Source: Planctomycetota bacterium
Lineage (GTDB): Bacteria > Planctomycetota > Uabimicrobiia > Uabimicrobiales > JABWCH01
Assembly (NCBI GenBank): GCA_017993505.1
Contig: JAGOMP010000004.1
Coordinates: 62,001 to 126,000 of the forward strand
Reading direction: 5' to 3'
DNA length: 64,000 nt
The translations under genes were made by a program, and so were the position numbers. Below are positions 17,431-26,268 of the stretch, one piece after another; within the stretch, counting starts at the first letter, position 1, and every line of letters starts with the position of its first letter. The notes below the pieces were generated by a model. It ran no database searches. It was given only the letters and a program-made list of their open reading frames with translations, and was not told where the DNA came from.

Positions 17431-18222
17431 ATGATTTGGAATTTTGATCCTATTTTTATAGATTTAGGCTTTTTAAAAATTCATTATTATGGTGTAGTCT
17501 TTGCTATAGGCGTTATGTTGGGATATTTTTTGTGGAGATGGCAAACACAACGCCAAGGATTCACTGAAGCACAAACAGAAGACTTTGTTTTATGGGCATT
17601 TATTGCTACTCTCATAGGGGCTCGATTAGGACATTGTTTTTTCTATGAACCTACATATTATTTAAATCATCCTATAGATATTATTAAAATATGGGAAGGT
17701 GGACTTTCTAGTCATGGAGCAACTATTACAATCATTATAACCCTTTTTATATACCATCGCGTTAAAAAATTGAAACTTGCTGATGTATGTGACTGTTTAA
17801 GCTTTTCTGTGGCTACGGCTTCCATTGCTATCAGAATAGGCAATTTTTTTAATAGCGAAATTGTAGGACGCGTCACTGATGTTCCATGGGCAATTTGTTT
17901 TGTCAGATTTGAAGAAAATCCACAACCACGCCATCCTTCTCAACTCTATGAAGTATTACTGGGAATAATAGTTCTTACAGCTTTATATCTCGTAGATAGG
18001 CATTATAAACAAGATCGTCCCAAAGGTCTATTGGCAGGAATTTTTCTTTCCATATATTTTACAGGGCGATTTATAGTAGAATATTTTAAAGAATATCAAA
18101 CATTGACGCCAGACAATCCCTATACATTGGGATTAACTATGGGACAAATTCTTAGTATTCCTTTTGCTATAGCTGGATTTATAATTATAGGCAAAATCAT
18201 CTTTTGTAAAAAAAATAAATAA
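17431..18222 (+). CDS. lgt: prolipoprotein diacylglyceryl transferase Lgt
   Basis: An integral membrane protein of 263 residues with about seven membrane segments and the Lgt motifs: GARLGHCFFYEP, GGLSSHGA, the signature around IRIGNFFNSEIVGRVTDVPW, and HPSQLYE. Lgt transfers diacylglycerol from phosphatidylglycerol to the lipobox cysteine, the first step of lipoprotein maturation. At least three lipoproteins lie in this window. A GGAG site overlaps the stop of the preceding DUF1573 gene. A stem-loop follows directly. Confidence 0.97.
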   Translation: MIWNFDPIFIDLGFLKIHYYGVVFAIGVMLGYFLWRWQTQRQGFTEAQTEDFVLWAFIATLIGARLGHCFFYEPTYYLNHPIDIIKIWEGGLSSHGATITIIITLFIYHRVKKLKLADVCDCLSFSVATASIAIRIGNFFNSEIVGRVTDVPWAICFVRFEENPQPRHPSQLYEVLLGIIVLTALYLVDRHYKQDRPKGLLAGIFLSIYFTGRFIVEYFKEYQTLTPDNPYTLGLTMGQILSIPFAIAGFIIIGKIIFCKKNK

Positions 18223-18227
18223 CAAAT

Positions 18228-18258
18228 AAAGCCTTTCAGTTTTTTTCTGAAAGGCTTT
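18228..18258 (+). terminator. stem-loop after lgt
   Basis: Arms 18228-18239 and 18247-18258 (aaagcctttcag/ctgaaaggcttt) are perfect with a loop of seven T. It starts 6 bp after the lgt stop. The following bases are ctaaaa, so there is no strong U-tail. Confidence 0.65.
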
Positions 18259-18278
18259 CTAAAAACAAGGCAAAAAAA

Positions 18279-19331
18279 ATGTCAGTACCGATTTCTCAAA
18301 TGATATCTGTTGTTCAATACGTTCTTAAGAATAAAAAACAGAAAAAAGAAAAATATCCTCTTGTACTTATGTTGGAACCTCTTTTTCGATGCAACTTATC
18401 TTGTAGCGGATGCGGGAAAATTCAATATCCTCCTGATGTTCTTCGACAACAACTTAGCGTAGATCAATGTTTAGATGCAGCATTACAATGCGATGCTCCT
18501 GTTGTTAGTATTGCAGGTGGTGAACCTCTTCTTCATCCTGACATGCCTCAGATTATAGAGGGATTGATTCAACAAAAACGACATATTTATATGTGTACCA
18601 ATGCGATACTCTTAGAAGAAAAACTATCTTTATTTAAACCTTCTCAATATTTGTCTATATCTGTTCACTTAGATGGTCTCAAAGAAGAGCATACAAAAAT
18701 TGTGGAACGAGAAGGCGTATACGATAAAGCTATTAGTGCTATTCAAGCAGCTGTAAAAGCAGGATTTCGAGTCACTACAAATACAACTCTCTTTAATACA
18801 GCTAATCCAGAACGAACACGACAATTTTTTGATACAGTTATGGATTTAGGCGTAGAAGGAATGATGATTTCGCCAGGATATAATTATTCCCGTGCCAATG
18901 ACCAAGAGCATTTTCTTCGCAGAAAACAAACTATAAATTTGTTTCGCAAAATTCTTTACAAAGGAAATAAACGTTGGATGTTCAATCAATCACCTTTGTT
19001 TTTAGAATTTCTTGTTGGAAAGCATGAAGATTATGAATGCACACCTTGGGGAACTATAACATACAATCAATTTGGTTGGCAAAGTCCATGTTATTTACTA
19101 GATAAAGAACATTATGCAACGTATCAAGAACTTTTAGAAAAAACAGATTGGTCTAAATATGGAAGAAAAAGCGGCAATCCAGATTGCCAAGATTGTATGA
19201 TGCATTGTGGCTATGAACCTACTACAGTTCACCATACGTTTTACACTAGAAAAGGTTTCTTAGATACTGTCAAAGCCACAATCTTTAAAATCAATATTCC
19301 TGCCCCTGTAGAAGATGTGAATGCATTATAA
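18279..19331 (+). CDS. hpnH: HpnH-type radical SAM protein (adenosyl hopene transferase)
   Basis: The radical SAM cluster motif CxxxCxxC is at C38, C42 and C45 (RCNLSCSGC), followed by AGGEPLLHPDM, a typical SAM-binding segment. A second cysteine group (CQDCMMHC) lies near residue 306, and the region after 260 matches the HpnH C-terminal domain. Size (350 residues) and overall sequence fit HpnH, which joins a 5'-deoxyadenosyl group to diploptene to make adenosylhopane, precursor of extended hopanoids. No other hopanoid gene is in the window, so the assignment is by family. It stands alone between two stem-loops. Confidence 0.88.
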   Translation: MSVPISQMISVVQYVLKNKKQKKEKYPLVLMLEPLFRCNLSCSGCGKIQYPPDVLRQQLSVDQCLDAALQCDAPVVSIAGGEPLLHPDMPQIIEGLIQQKRHIYMCTNAILLEEKLSLFKPSQYLSISVHLDGLKEEHTKIVEREGVYDKAISAIQAAVKAGFRVTTNTTLFNTANPERTRQFFDTVMDLGVEGMMISPGYNYSRANDQEHFLRRKQTINLFRKILYKGNKRWMFNQSPLFLEFLVGKHEDYECTPWGTITYNQFGWQSPCYLLDKEHYATYQELLEKTDWSKYGRKSGNPDCQDCMMHCGYEPTTVHHTFYTRKGFLDTVKATIFKINIPAPVEDVNAL

Positions 19332-19352
19332 AAACATAACGCCTTGGTTTTT

Positions 19353-19386
19353 AAAGTCTTGGTTATAAAATCAAGACTTTCTTTTT
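19353..19386 (+). terminator. rho-independent terminator after hpnH
   Basis: Stem aaagtcttg (19353-19361) pairs with caagacttt (19372-19380), followed by CTTTTTG, a real U-tract. It lies 22 bp after the hpnH stop. Confidence 0.8.
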
Positions 19387-19407
19387 GTAATTTGTGAGTA
19401 GATAATT

Positions 19408-21354
19408 ATGAATAGTGTGAATGATTTAAAAAAATATTGGATCCCTATACTTTCTTGTTGTTTTTTGTCCAGTATATATTTGTCTTGTAGTTTATTTTGT
19501 AAGCTTTGGACATATACAGGTCATTTTATGATCCAATGTTTAGCAGGAGCATTATTTTTATGGGCAATATATGAAAGTGTATTACGAAAAATATGTCCTT
19601 CTTTCTGTATATTGCCTATTTGTTTATTGTGTTGGGGTGTTTTGTCTATTTTTTGGGCAACAAGTTTTTTTTTAGTGCCTTCTGGTTTGATGGAATTATG
19701 TGTTTTTGTATTTTTGTGGATAGGTCTTATATATTTGTTTGCTATTGTGCCTTCCTTGCATGAATATTGTTGGAAAATTGTTTTATATGCTTGCTTAGTA
19801 CCTGTTATTATTTATTGTTTTCGATTGTTGTTATTTTATCAAGATACATTAGATGATCAGTTGCAGAGAATTTTCTTTACGCATGGAGCACGTCAGGGAT
19901 ACCCTTTTGGAAATCCTAATTTAGCAGCTTCTGTTTTTAGTGTTTGCATTATTATTTTAATGGCGAATTTATTTTTTCATTGGAAAGAAAAATCTTGGAA
20001 ATGGAAGGGAATATATAGTTTTTTAATTATCTTTTTTTTATGTATTTTGTTGCTACTTCAAAGAAAAGGAATTTTGATAAATTTATTTTTAGTGTTTTTA
20101 TTTTTATCATTGCTAAGGTGGAAAAGATATCAAAAATATTTTTGTATGGCTAGTATCTTCGGCATAGTTATACTTTGTAGTACGATACCTTTATGGATTC
20201 CAAAGTTTCAATATTCTGGTTCGATTCGTTTATCTGTATGGAATGTTTGTTGGGAAGCTATTACTTTTTCTTGGCAACGATTTTTCTTTGGCTGGGGTTG
20301 TGGAAATTTTTTGAGTGTATTTGAAAAATTTCAAACAATAGAAATATTTTCACATGCATATAGTGCAACAGTTGTTGATTTTGCACATAATTATTTTTTA
20401 GAATTTTGGATGGAATATGGTCTGATTGGAATTCTATGTTTACTTTCTATGTTTACTTTTGTATTTTATAAAGGAATTTTTTTATATAACCATGCTTCCA
20501 ATCATAATATGAAAAAAAATCTTTTTATCTGTTTAGGAATTTTTTTATCTAGTAATCTACAAGCTTGTTATTGTATTTCTATGTCTTATTCTCACACTCA
20601 AATTTTATTTATTCTTGCTTGTGCATGGATTCTTTTTGAATATGTCCAGCAACATCATAAAATAAAAAAAAGACAAAAACAAATCAATCTATTGAGTGTA
20701 TATATTCTCTTATGTTTTTATTTTTTATGGATTTGGCTTATTTTGCCAGAATTTATTTTCCAAATTCAATATAAATTAGCATATTGTGCACCCTATGAAA
20801 AAAAATTAGAAAAAATGGTGGCTGTTCAAGAACCATTGTGGGAGACATTCTATACTTTAGAATGGCGTTGTTTGACAGGAGAAGTTCTTTGTAATAATTC
20901 GTCAAATGATCTAAATAAAATTCAAAGGGCAAAACAAATTTTTTATAAATTAGAAACTCTCTTGCCTACGTATGATTATTTTTATTTATATTATGCTATT
21001 TTAGAAGGAAGAAAAGGGAATCTTCAAAATGCTGATCTTGCTTTCATAACATTTGCAAAATGTAATCCATTTTTCTTGGATTTATGGTATTTTTGGGGAA
21101 TTCAATGTCATTATCAATTTGCTTCTTTATGTCATATGAAAGAAACTGCAGAATATTATAAAAAAGCATATCCAGAGCATGGTATGTTTGATTTGGCATT
21201 AGGCATGGTATATCATTTGGAGGGGAACAAAGAAGATGCATTGCTTTGTATGGAGAAAGCATATAAATGGTCTTTGCAAAAGATAAATCGTTTTTCTCCT
21301 TTAGTAGAAAAATATACATTAGATTATAAAAAACAATGGCAAAAAAAACATTAG
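19408..21354 (+). CDS. O-antigen ligase-like polytopic membrane protein with C-terminal TPR region
   Basis: About the first 430 residues are strongly hydrophobic with ten or more membrane segments. They carry the Wzy/WaaL-like pattern GNPNLAASVFSVC and FAHNYFLEFWMEYGLIGI, which marks the O-antigen ligase/polymerase family (PF04932). The last 200 residues are soluble and helical with TPR-like pairs near the end (MFDLALGMVYHLEGNKEDAL). Such proteins polymerise or transfer surface glycans at the periplasmic face. The codon bias toward T-rich hydrophobic codons reflects the membrane segments. RluA-like follows by 3 bp. Substrate cannot be deduced. Confidence 0.78.
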   Translation: MNSVNDLKKYWIPILSCCFLSSIYLSCSLFCKLWTYTGHFMIQCLAGALFLWAIYESVLRKICPSFCILPICLLCWGVLSIFWATSFFLVPSGLMELCVFVFLWIGLIYLFAIVPSLHEYCWKIVLYACLVPVIIYCFRLLLFYQDTLDDQLQRIFFTHGARQGYPFGNPNLAASVFSVCIIILMANLFFHWKEKSWKWKGIYSFLIIFFLCILLLLQRKGILINLFLVFLFLSLLRWKRYQKYFCMASIFGIVILCSTIPLWIPKFQYSGSIRLSVWNVCWEAITFSWQRFFFGWGCGNFLSVFEKFQTIEIFSHAYSATVVDFAHNYFLEFWMEYGLIGILCLLSMFTFVFYKGIFLYNHASNHNMKKNLFICLGIFLSSNLQACYCISMSYSHTQILFILACAWILFEYVQQHHKIKKRQKQINLLSVYILLCFYFLWIWLILPEFIFQIQYKLAYCAPYEKKLEKMVAVQEPLWETFYTLEWRCLTGEVLCNNSSNDLNKIQRAKQIFYKLETLLPTYDYFYLYYAILEGRKGNLQNADLAFITFAKCNPFFLDLWYFWGIQCHYQFASLCHMKETAEYYKKAYPEHGMFDLALGMVYHLEGNKEDALLCMEKAYKWSLQKINRFSPLVEKYTLDYKKQWQKKH

Positions 21355-21357
21355 CAT

Positions 21358-22041
21358 ATGAAACATATTGAAATTATTTTTGAAGACCAAGATCTTTTTG
21401 TAGTAAATAAGCCAGCTCCTTTAGTTTGCCATGCTACTGGTCATTATCAAGGTGATTCTTTAATGGCACGCATTCGTGCTACATACGGTGAGTACTATTT
21501 TATCCATCGATTAGATAGAGAAACGTCAGGCATTCTTGTTTTTGGGAAAAATGAAAAAGCCATTGCAAATTTAGCCAAGCAATGGGAAAAACGTGTAGTG
21601 AAAAAAACATATCGTGCACTTGTTCATGGCATCTTTACAGAGTCACAAGGTGTATTGGAACATAATATGTCGGAAGACTACCGTCCCACAACGCTTTTGC
21701 ATAATACAATGTATGAATCAAAATATGGGAAAAAAGCACGCACAAAGTATAATGTGCTACAAGTAGGTGAGGATATCAGTTTCATAGAATTGTTTCCTGA
21801 AACAGGTCGTAAACATCAACTTCGTTTTCAATTGTCTATTTCAGGTCATCCTATTGTAGGGGAAACATTGTACCAAGAATCAGGTCTTCCTTTTTTATGG
21901 GAAAAACTTTTATTGCGTCCTTATCCTTGGATAAAAAATAGAACTCTTGCCTTGCATGCTCATTCTCTGACATTGTACCATCCTAGAACTAAAGAAAGAT
22001 TGACGTTTTTTGCACCATCTCCTTTATGGTATTGGGAATAA
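21358..22041 (+). CDS. RluA-family pseudouridine synthase
   Basis: A 227-residue enzyme with the RluA catalytic motif HRLDRETSG (catalytic D53) and typical flanking sequence: VVNKPAPLVCH at the start, KKTYRALVHG, and the GRKHQLRFQLS motif. It isomerises uridine to pseudouridine in rRNA or tRNA. There is no S4 domain, so it is closer to RluA/TruC than to RluC or RluD. The ATG is 3 bp after the preceding stop, which suggests translational coupling. Confidence 0.93.
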   Translation: MKHIEIIFEDQDLFVVNKPAPLVCHATGHYQGDSLMARIRATYGEYYFIHRLDRETSGILVFGKNEKAIANLAKQWEKRVVKKTYRALVHGIFTESQGVLEHNMSEDYRPTTLLHNTMYESKYGKKARTKYNVLQVGEDISFIELFPETGRKHQLRFQLSISGHPIVGETLYQESGLPFLWEKLLLRPYPWIKNRTLALHAHSLTLYHPRTKERLTFFAPSPLWYWE

Positions 22042-22080
22042 AAATTTAGTGGTATTCAGAATAAAATATAATAGGAATAA

Positions 22081-22124
22081 AAAAAGGAATATTGACGAAT
22101 AAGTGTTCATCAATATTCCTTTTT
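22081..22124. terminator. bidirectional terminator between convergent genes
   Basis: Stem 22081-22095 pairs with 22110-22124 (core ggaatattga/tcaatattcc with A/T flanks). The T-run on the plus strand and the A-run (T on minus) give U-tails both ways. It separates the pseudouridine synthase from the convergent 1038-codon gene. Confidence 0.85.
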
Positions 22125-22147
22125 TTATGAGTTATGTCTAGAATTTT

Positions 22148-25100
22148 TTATTTGCGTTTCTTTGTTTTTTGGACTTTTACTGATGTTTTCTTTTTCTCCT
22201 GTTTTTCCTGATTTTCTTTCTTATAATTTTCTTCCCATTCTTTATATTCTTGTAATACTTTTGCATATAATGCTTGCACATCTGAATATGCATCTTTAGA
22301 ATTTTCATATTTTTTATCTATTATATCAGGAAAGTATATTTTTTCTGGTTTCCAATTACGAACAGAAAAATGAAAGGAAGTTTGCATTTCCTGTTCTTGA
22401 TAATTTTTCATCGCTGTCAAAAGACTTTGGATACATTCTTTATACCAACGTCGAATCCACTTAGCAGAAAAATACGAGTCTTCCTTATCTAGATAGATTT
22501 TATATAAGTATAACCTAGCTTGTACATTATAGAAATCGCCACTTGTCAAACATTTGTTTGTTTGATAGTACATTTGTTTTAACCAAGTATTGCATTGTAG
22601 ATGGTTTACTTGTATATAGGAATCTAAATACGAACATATTTGGATCACTAGGCCTTGTGCAGGATCTTGAGGTAATTCTGGTGGTAATACTGGTTCAGGC
22701 AAAGGCTCTGTTATAGCGTAATCATCAGAAGCAACATCCCTTAAAATAAACGTTTGATTCGCATCACTTAAATCTATTCCATACATTAAAATTAAGGTAA
22801 CTAATATTAGAAAGGATACTATACCTGTGCATATATAGAATGTATTTTTTCTATATTTTTTATTGGCTAAATTTTCTTGGGATTGAAAACGTCTTATACG
22901 CAAGGCTTCTTCTAAAGATTTTGGACCATGTTTGGGAGATCTAGTTACAGTTTCATCTTCGTCAAAGCCATATTTTTTATTAAATGAATCAAGAGCTTTA
23001 CCATAGATGGCCTGGAATCGTAGACTTCGTTCATGAGCTTCTTTTGCTTTTTCATCTTCCACTTCTTGTAAGATATTGTCTGCATTCATTTCTTTGAGTT
23101 CAGGCATTTCTTCCAATTGATCATCGCCAGGACGTGGTTTGATGAGAAGTTTGACTTGGCGACCATTTTCTGAAATGTGAAATTTTTCTGCACCTTTTTC
23201 AAATAATGTTTTGGAAGAAGGTGGAATTGTATTAAACTCTCTACTGTCCGAAATAAATACAGCTTTAAGGCTTTCTCCCATAATGGCAAAATCAACTTGG
23301 ATATTTTGAGTCATTGCATTGCTAGTCACTTTAGAAACTGCTTCAAAACATGCAAAACGCCAGTTATTTGCTTCTGATGTAGTTTCTATAAACAAAAGTC
23401 CAATAATCTTTAATAAATGTCGCATGATATTTTGATGGAATGGTACATCTGCTTTAAAAGACACTAATCCCTCAGCAGAAGTTTCTATCATGAGACGGTT
23501 ATTTTCACTTTGATAGACCTTGAGTTTTGTTTCATATGAACTTAAAGAAAGACTAATAACAAATCCTTCCTTATTAACTTGTTGTTGATTGCTATAGTTT
23601 TCCCACATCATGGAAATGATGGCAATGAGAAGTTCTTTATCAGGAAGATCATTAAAAACTTCACTTCCATTTAATAAGGTAAAAAGGCTAAAACAACGTT
23701 TTTCTAAGGATGGATCTGGCTGAGATTTAATAGTAATGCTTGATTTTCCTGGTTGGAATCGTGATTCTAGCCAGAATCCTTGTTCTTTAATGAATACATC
23801 ATTATAATCCTCAGTGATGTGCATCATAGTTTCTGGATATAATTGTGGATCACCTTTGAGGAACAGACGCAGAGGTAGAGCTAAAACAGAAAGATGTTGA
23901 GGGAATAATTCACGATATTTTGCTAAAAATTGCCCTCCGCCTTGATTTGTAAAAGGCAAACTTACATCTAATTGCAATACTTTATCTTGCAGTACAGAAA
24001 TTACATAACTACCTTGCATTTCTGCTTGCGTTTCGCAAGTAGAAATTTCATATAACATGTTCTTGTATTCTTCAGATAAAATTTCTGCAAATTCCATCAT
24101 AAAGAAGGAGGTGACTTTTTTTAAATAATCGGGATGGCTATTTAAATAATAGTAAAATGTGTCATTGGGATTTCCACGATTATTTTTATATCTTGAAATC
24201 ATATATTCAGCAAATAATTTTAAGTCATAGCCTTGTGTGATTAATTGTGGTCCTAATAATCGAACACCTGGGTCTGCAGCAGGGGTAATATGAAACATCT
24301 TCTCCCGAATATCACCATGAACTTGGTCTCGTAGTGCATTGGCATCACTCAATTCATTGACAATAATAATATCAGGATAAAACATACTAAAAGCATGTAA
24401 AGCAGCTTGCACGCCTTGGACTTGCAATGTAATTAATAAGGGTTTTTCTTCTAAAGCTTGGCATGCTTTATGAAGATGAAAAACTTCCTGCTTCATTGCT
24501 CTATCATCAGAAAAATTTTCTGGCAAAACACGAATAATATTGCTTACTGTTTGGACTTCATAGCCTAATCGCTCTTCCAATACAAATGTTTGAAAATGTC
24601 CGTCTGTTACAAAGAAAACACCATCAGAATCAGGCCTTAGATTATGCATACGCAATGTTTCTATGAGTTCATCGCAAAATTCTTTTTCTAAAGGCAATTC
24701 TGCCACATCAAAAATTAAACTATCTGCTAAATAACTCCATACACCAATATTTTGATACTCTTCTAGTTGTGGTTTTACCATTAAATTTTTTTTCACAGGA
24801 AGACTTAATACAACTTTTCCCAAGATTTTATCAATCATAGGAATACAGTAATTAGCATTTCCTAAACATTTGATGTAAATACTTTCACCTAAATTGGCAG
24901 AAGTCACTTGCCCAAGATTAAACCCTTCTTCGACCCATCGAATTGCTTTATTTTTTTCTGCGATCCAAAACGAAGCATGTGCGAGTTTTTTCCAATTTTG
25001 TCCCCAACGAATCCCTTCTTTAGATACAAATAATACGTAATTTTGCAGATGTTTTTGAATAAATCCAAAAAAGTTTTTATAATCTTTTTCTTTAATTTGG

Positions 25101-25264
25101 AAATTGGGGCTTAAACAAACAATGCTTTTTTTACCTGATTTTGCAGCTTCTTGGATATAATCTGTCATGGATTTTAACAAACTAGAATCTAAGACTGTAT
25201 CCTGCTCTACCTCCAGATAGCAATATTTTTTCTGTTCTTCCCAATACAAAGGAGAAGTTGACAT
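22148..25264 (-). CDS. large single-pass membrane protein of unknown function
   Basis: I do not recognise this 1038-residue protein. It has no signal peptide. About 800 cytoplasmic residues are followed by one membrane segment near residues 806-828 (YICTGIVSFLILVTLILMYG), then about 200 residues outside, ending in a Lys-rich tail. Residues 15-100 have a STAS-like strand-helix rhythm. The region around YPDIIIVNELSD looks like a degenerate receiver, and RFACFEAVSKVTSNAM followed by FISDSREFN faintly resembles an RsbW-type ATPase remnant. All three suggestions are weak. It is the last gene of the operon with the GspK-like pseudopilin. A good AGGAG precedes the ATG. Confidence 0.7.
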   Translation of the reverse strand: MSTSPLYWEEQKKYCYLEVEQDTVLDSSLLKSMTDYIQEAAKSGKKSIVCLSPNFQIKEKDYKNFFGFIQKHLQNYVLFVSKEGIRWGQNWKKLAHASFWIAEKNKAIRWVEEGFNLGQVTSANLGESIYIKCLGNANYCIPMIDKILGKVVLSLPVKKNLMVKPQLEEYQNIGVWSYLADSLIFDVAELPLEKEFCDELIETLRMHNLRPDSDGVFFVTDGHFQTFVLEERLGYEVQTVSNIIRVLPENFSDDRAMKQEVFHLHKACQALEEKPLLITLQVQGVQAALHAFSMFYPDIIIVNELSDANALRDQVHGDIREKMFHITPAADPGVRLLGPQLITQGYDLKLFAEYMISRYKNNRGNPNDTFYYYLNSHPDYLKKVTSFFMMEFAEILSEEYKNMLYEISTCETQAEMQGSYVISVLQDKVLQLDVSLPFTNQGGGQFLAKYRELFPQHLSVLALPLRLFLKGDPQLYPETMMHITEDYNDVFIKEQGFWLESRFQPGKSSITIKSQPDPSLEKRCFSLFTLLNGSEVFNDLPDKELLIAIISMMWENYSNQQQVNKEGFVISLSLSSYETKLKVYQSENNRLMIETSAEGLVSFKADVPFHQNIMRHLLKIIGLLFIETTSEANNWRFACFEAVSKVTSNAMTQNIQVDFAIMGESLKAVFISDSREFNTIPPSSKTLFEKGAEKFHISENGRQVKLLIKPRPGDDQLEEMPELKEMNADNILQEVEDEKAKEAHERSLRFQAIYGKALDSFNKKYGFDEDETVTRSPKHGPKSLEEALRIRRFQSQENLANKKYRKNTFYICTGIVSFLILVTLILMYGIDLSDANQTFILRDVASDDYAITEPLPEPVLPPELPQDPAQGLVIQICSYLDSYIQVNHLQCNTWLKQMYYQTNKCLTSGDFYNVQARLYLYKIYLDKEDSYFSAKWIRRWYKECIQSLLTAMKNYQEQEMQTSFHFSVRNWKPEKIYFPDIIDKKYENSKDAYSDVQALYAKVLQEYKEWEENYKKENQEKQEKKKTSVKVQKTKKRK

Positions 25265-25292
25265 AAAATTACTCCTAAATAAAATAATATGA

Positions 25293-26258
25293 CTATCTAA
25301 AATAGTTCATAATAGGACCAGGAGGAAAATATCCTAACCTAGATTCTAAATTTATTAATAGTTCTCGTTCAATTTTTTTATGTATGTTTTCCCAACGTTT
25401 AAAGTTCTCATACATAGATATGTAGCCAAAAGGATCTTGAAAAAATTTCATTTCTGTTTTTCGATAAAATTGATCAATCAATGAACAATACATATCCACC
25501 ATAGATAAAAGCTCTTGGTTATATACAACTAAAGAATGGTGCGTATTGGAAAATAGTAAATGAGTATATCGTATTTCATATTTTTTTAACATTAATTCTT
25601 GTTGGTTCAATGTATCTGTCATTTCTTGGCATATTTTTATCCATTTCATAAAATCAAATCGATTGTTTTTATTATAAGGATTTTTTATGTCTTTTTGCAT
25701 GCCAAATAATAAGGCATGTCTTCGTTGGATCATCAATTCTTGGAGAGTTTCTGCAAAGATACGTATTCTTTCTACATAAAAATTTCTCATTACAGATATT
25801 TGTTGTTGTCGGCTTTTTTTTGTTCCTAGGAAAAAAGGAGGACTACTATAAGATTGAATCATAGATTTTTTTAAAATAGGACGTAATGTGTCTTGCATTA
25901 CTGAAGTTTGTTCTTCTAATTTAAATTCTATTCGGATTGTATATTCCCCAGACAAGACTTCAGATACAGGATTAAAAATACTATCATTAGAAAAGGAAAA
26001 TAGACAAATATTTTCCTTTGCAGCTGGTATTTGTGTATGAAAAAATTCTACTAAAGATTTGTCATAATCTACATAAATAGTAATAGTTCCTAAGGACAAT
26101 TGAGGATGGGCTACTCCTTGGATGTTTAAATTGACTTCTTCGCCCCAAGGAAACTCCTGTTTTTGTAATTGTACATTTTGAATTTTAATCCATTGTTTAG
26201 TTTCTTGAGAATATAATGTAGTAAAAAAGAAAAATACAATCCATATAATATATTTCAT
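25293..26258 (-). CDS. exported protein of unknown function
   Basis: A 321-residue protein with a clear N-terminal signal peptide (IIWIVFFFFTTLYSQ). Residues 20-120 are strand-rich and could be an Ig-like or cohesin-like domain (LGTITIYVDYDKSLVEFF). The rest is helical. I recognise no family. It lies 10 bp downstream of the GspK-like gene and 28 bp upstream of the 1038-codon gene, so it is probably part of the same exported or pilus-associated machine. The ATG has a GGGAGAG site. Confidence 0.7.
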   Translation of the reverse strand: MKYIIWIVFFFFTTLYSQETKQWIKIQNVQLQKQEFPWGEEVNLNIQGVAHPQLSLGTITIYVDYDKSLVEFFHTQIPAAKENICLFSFSNDSIFNPVSEVLSGEYTIRIEFKLEEQTSVMQDTLRPILKKSMIQSYSSPPFFLGTKKSRQQQISVMRNFYVERIRIFAETLQELMIQRRHALLFGMQKDIKNPYNKNNRFDFMKWIKICQEMTDTLNQQELMLKKYEIRYTHLLFSNTHHSLVVYNQELLSMVDMYCSLIDQFYRKTEMKFFQDPFGYISMYENFKRWENIHKKIERELLINLESRLGYFPPGPIMNYFR

Positions 26259-26268
26259 GCGTCTCTCC

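Noticed and set aside
16363-18222. DUF1573-lgt pair as a special lipoprotein system
   Set aside because: Adjacency is tidy but easily explained as an ordinary operon; nothing in the sequence shows dedicated processing.
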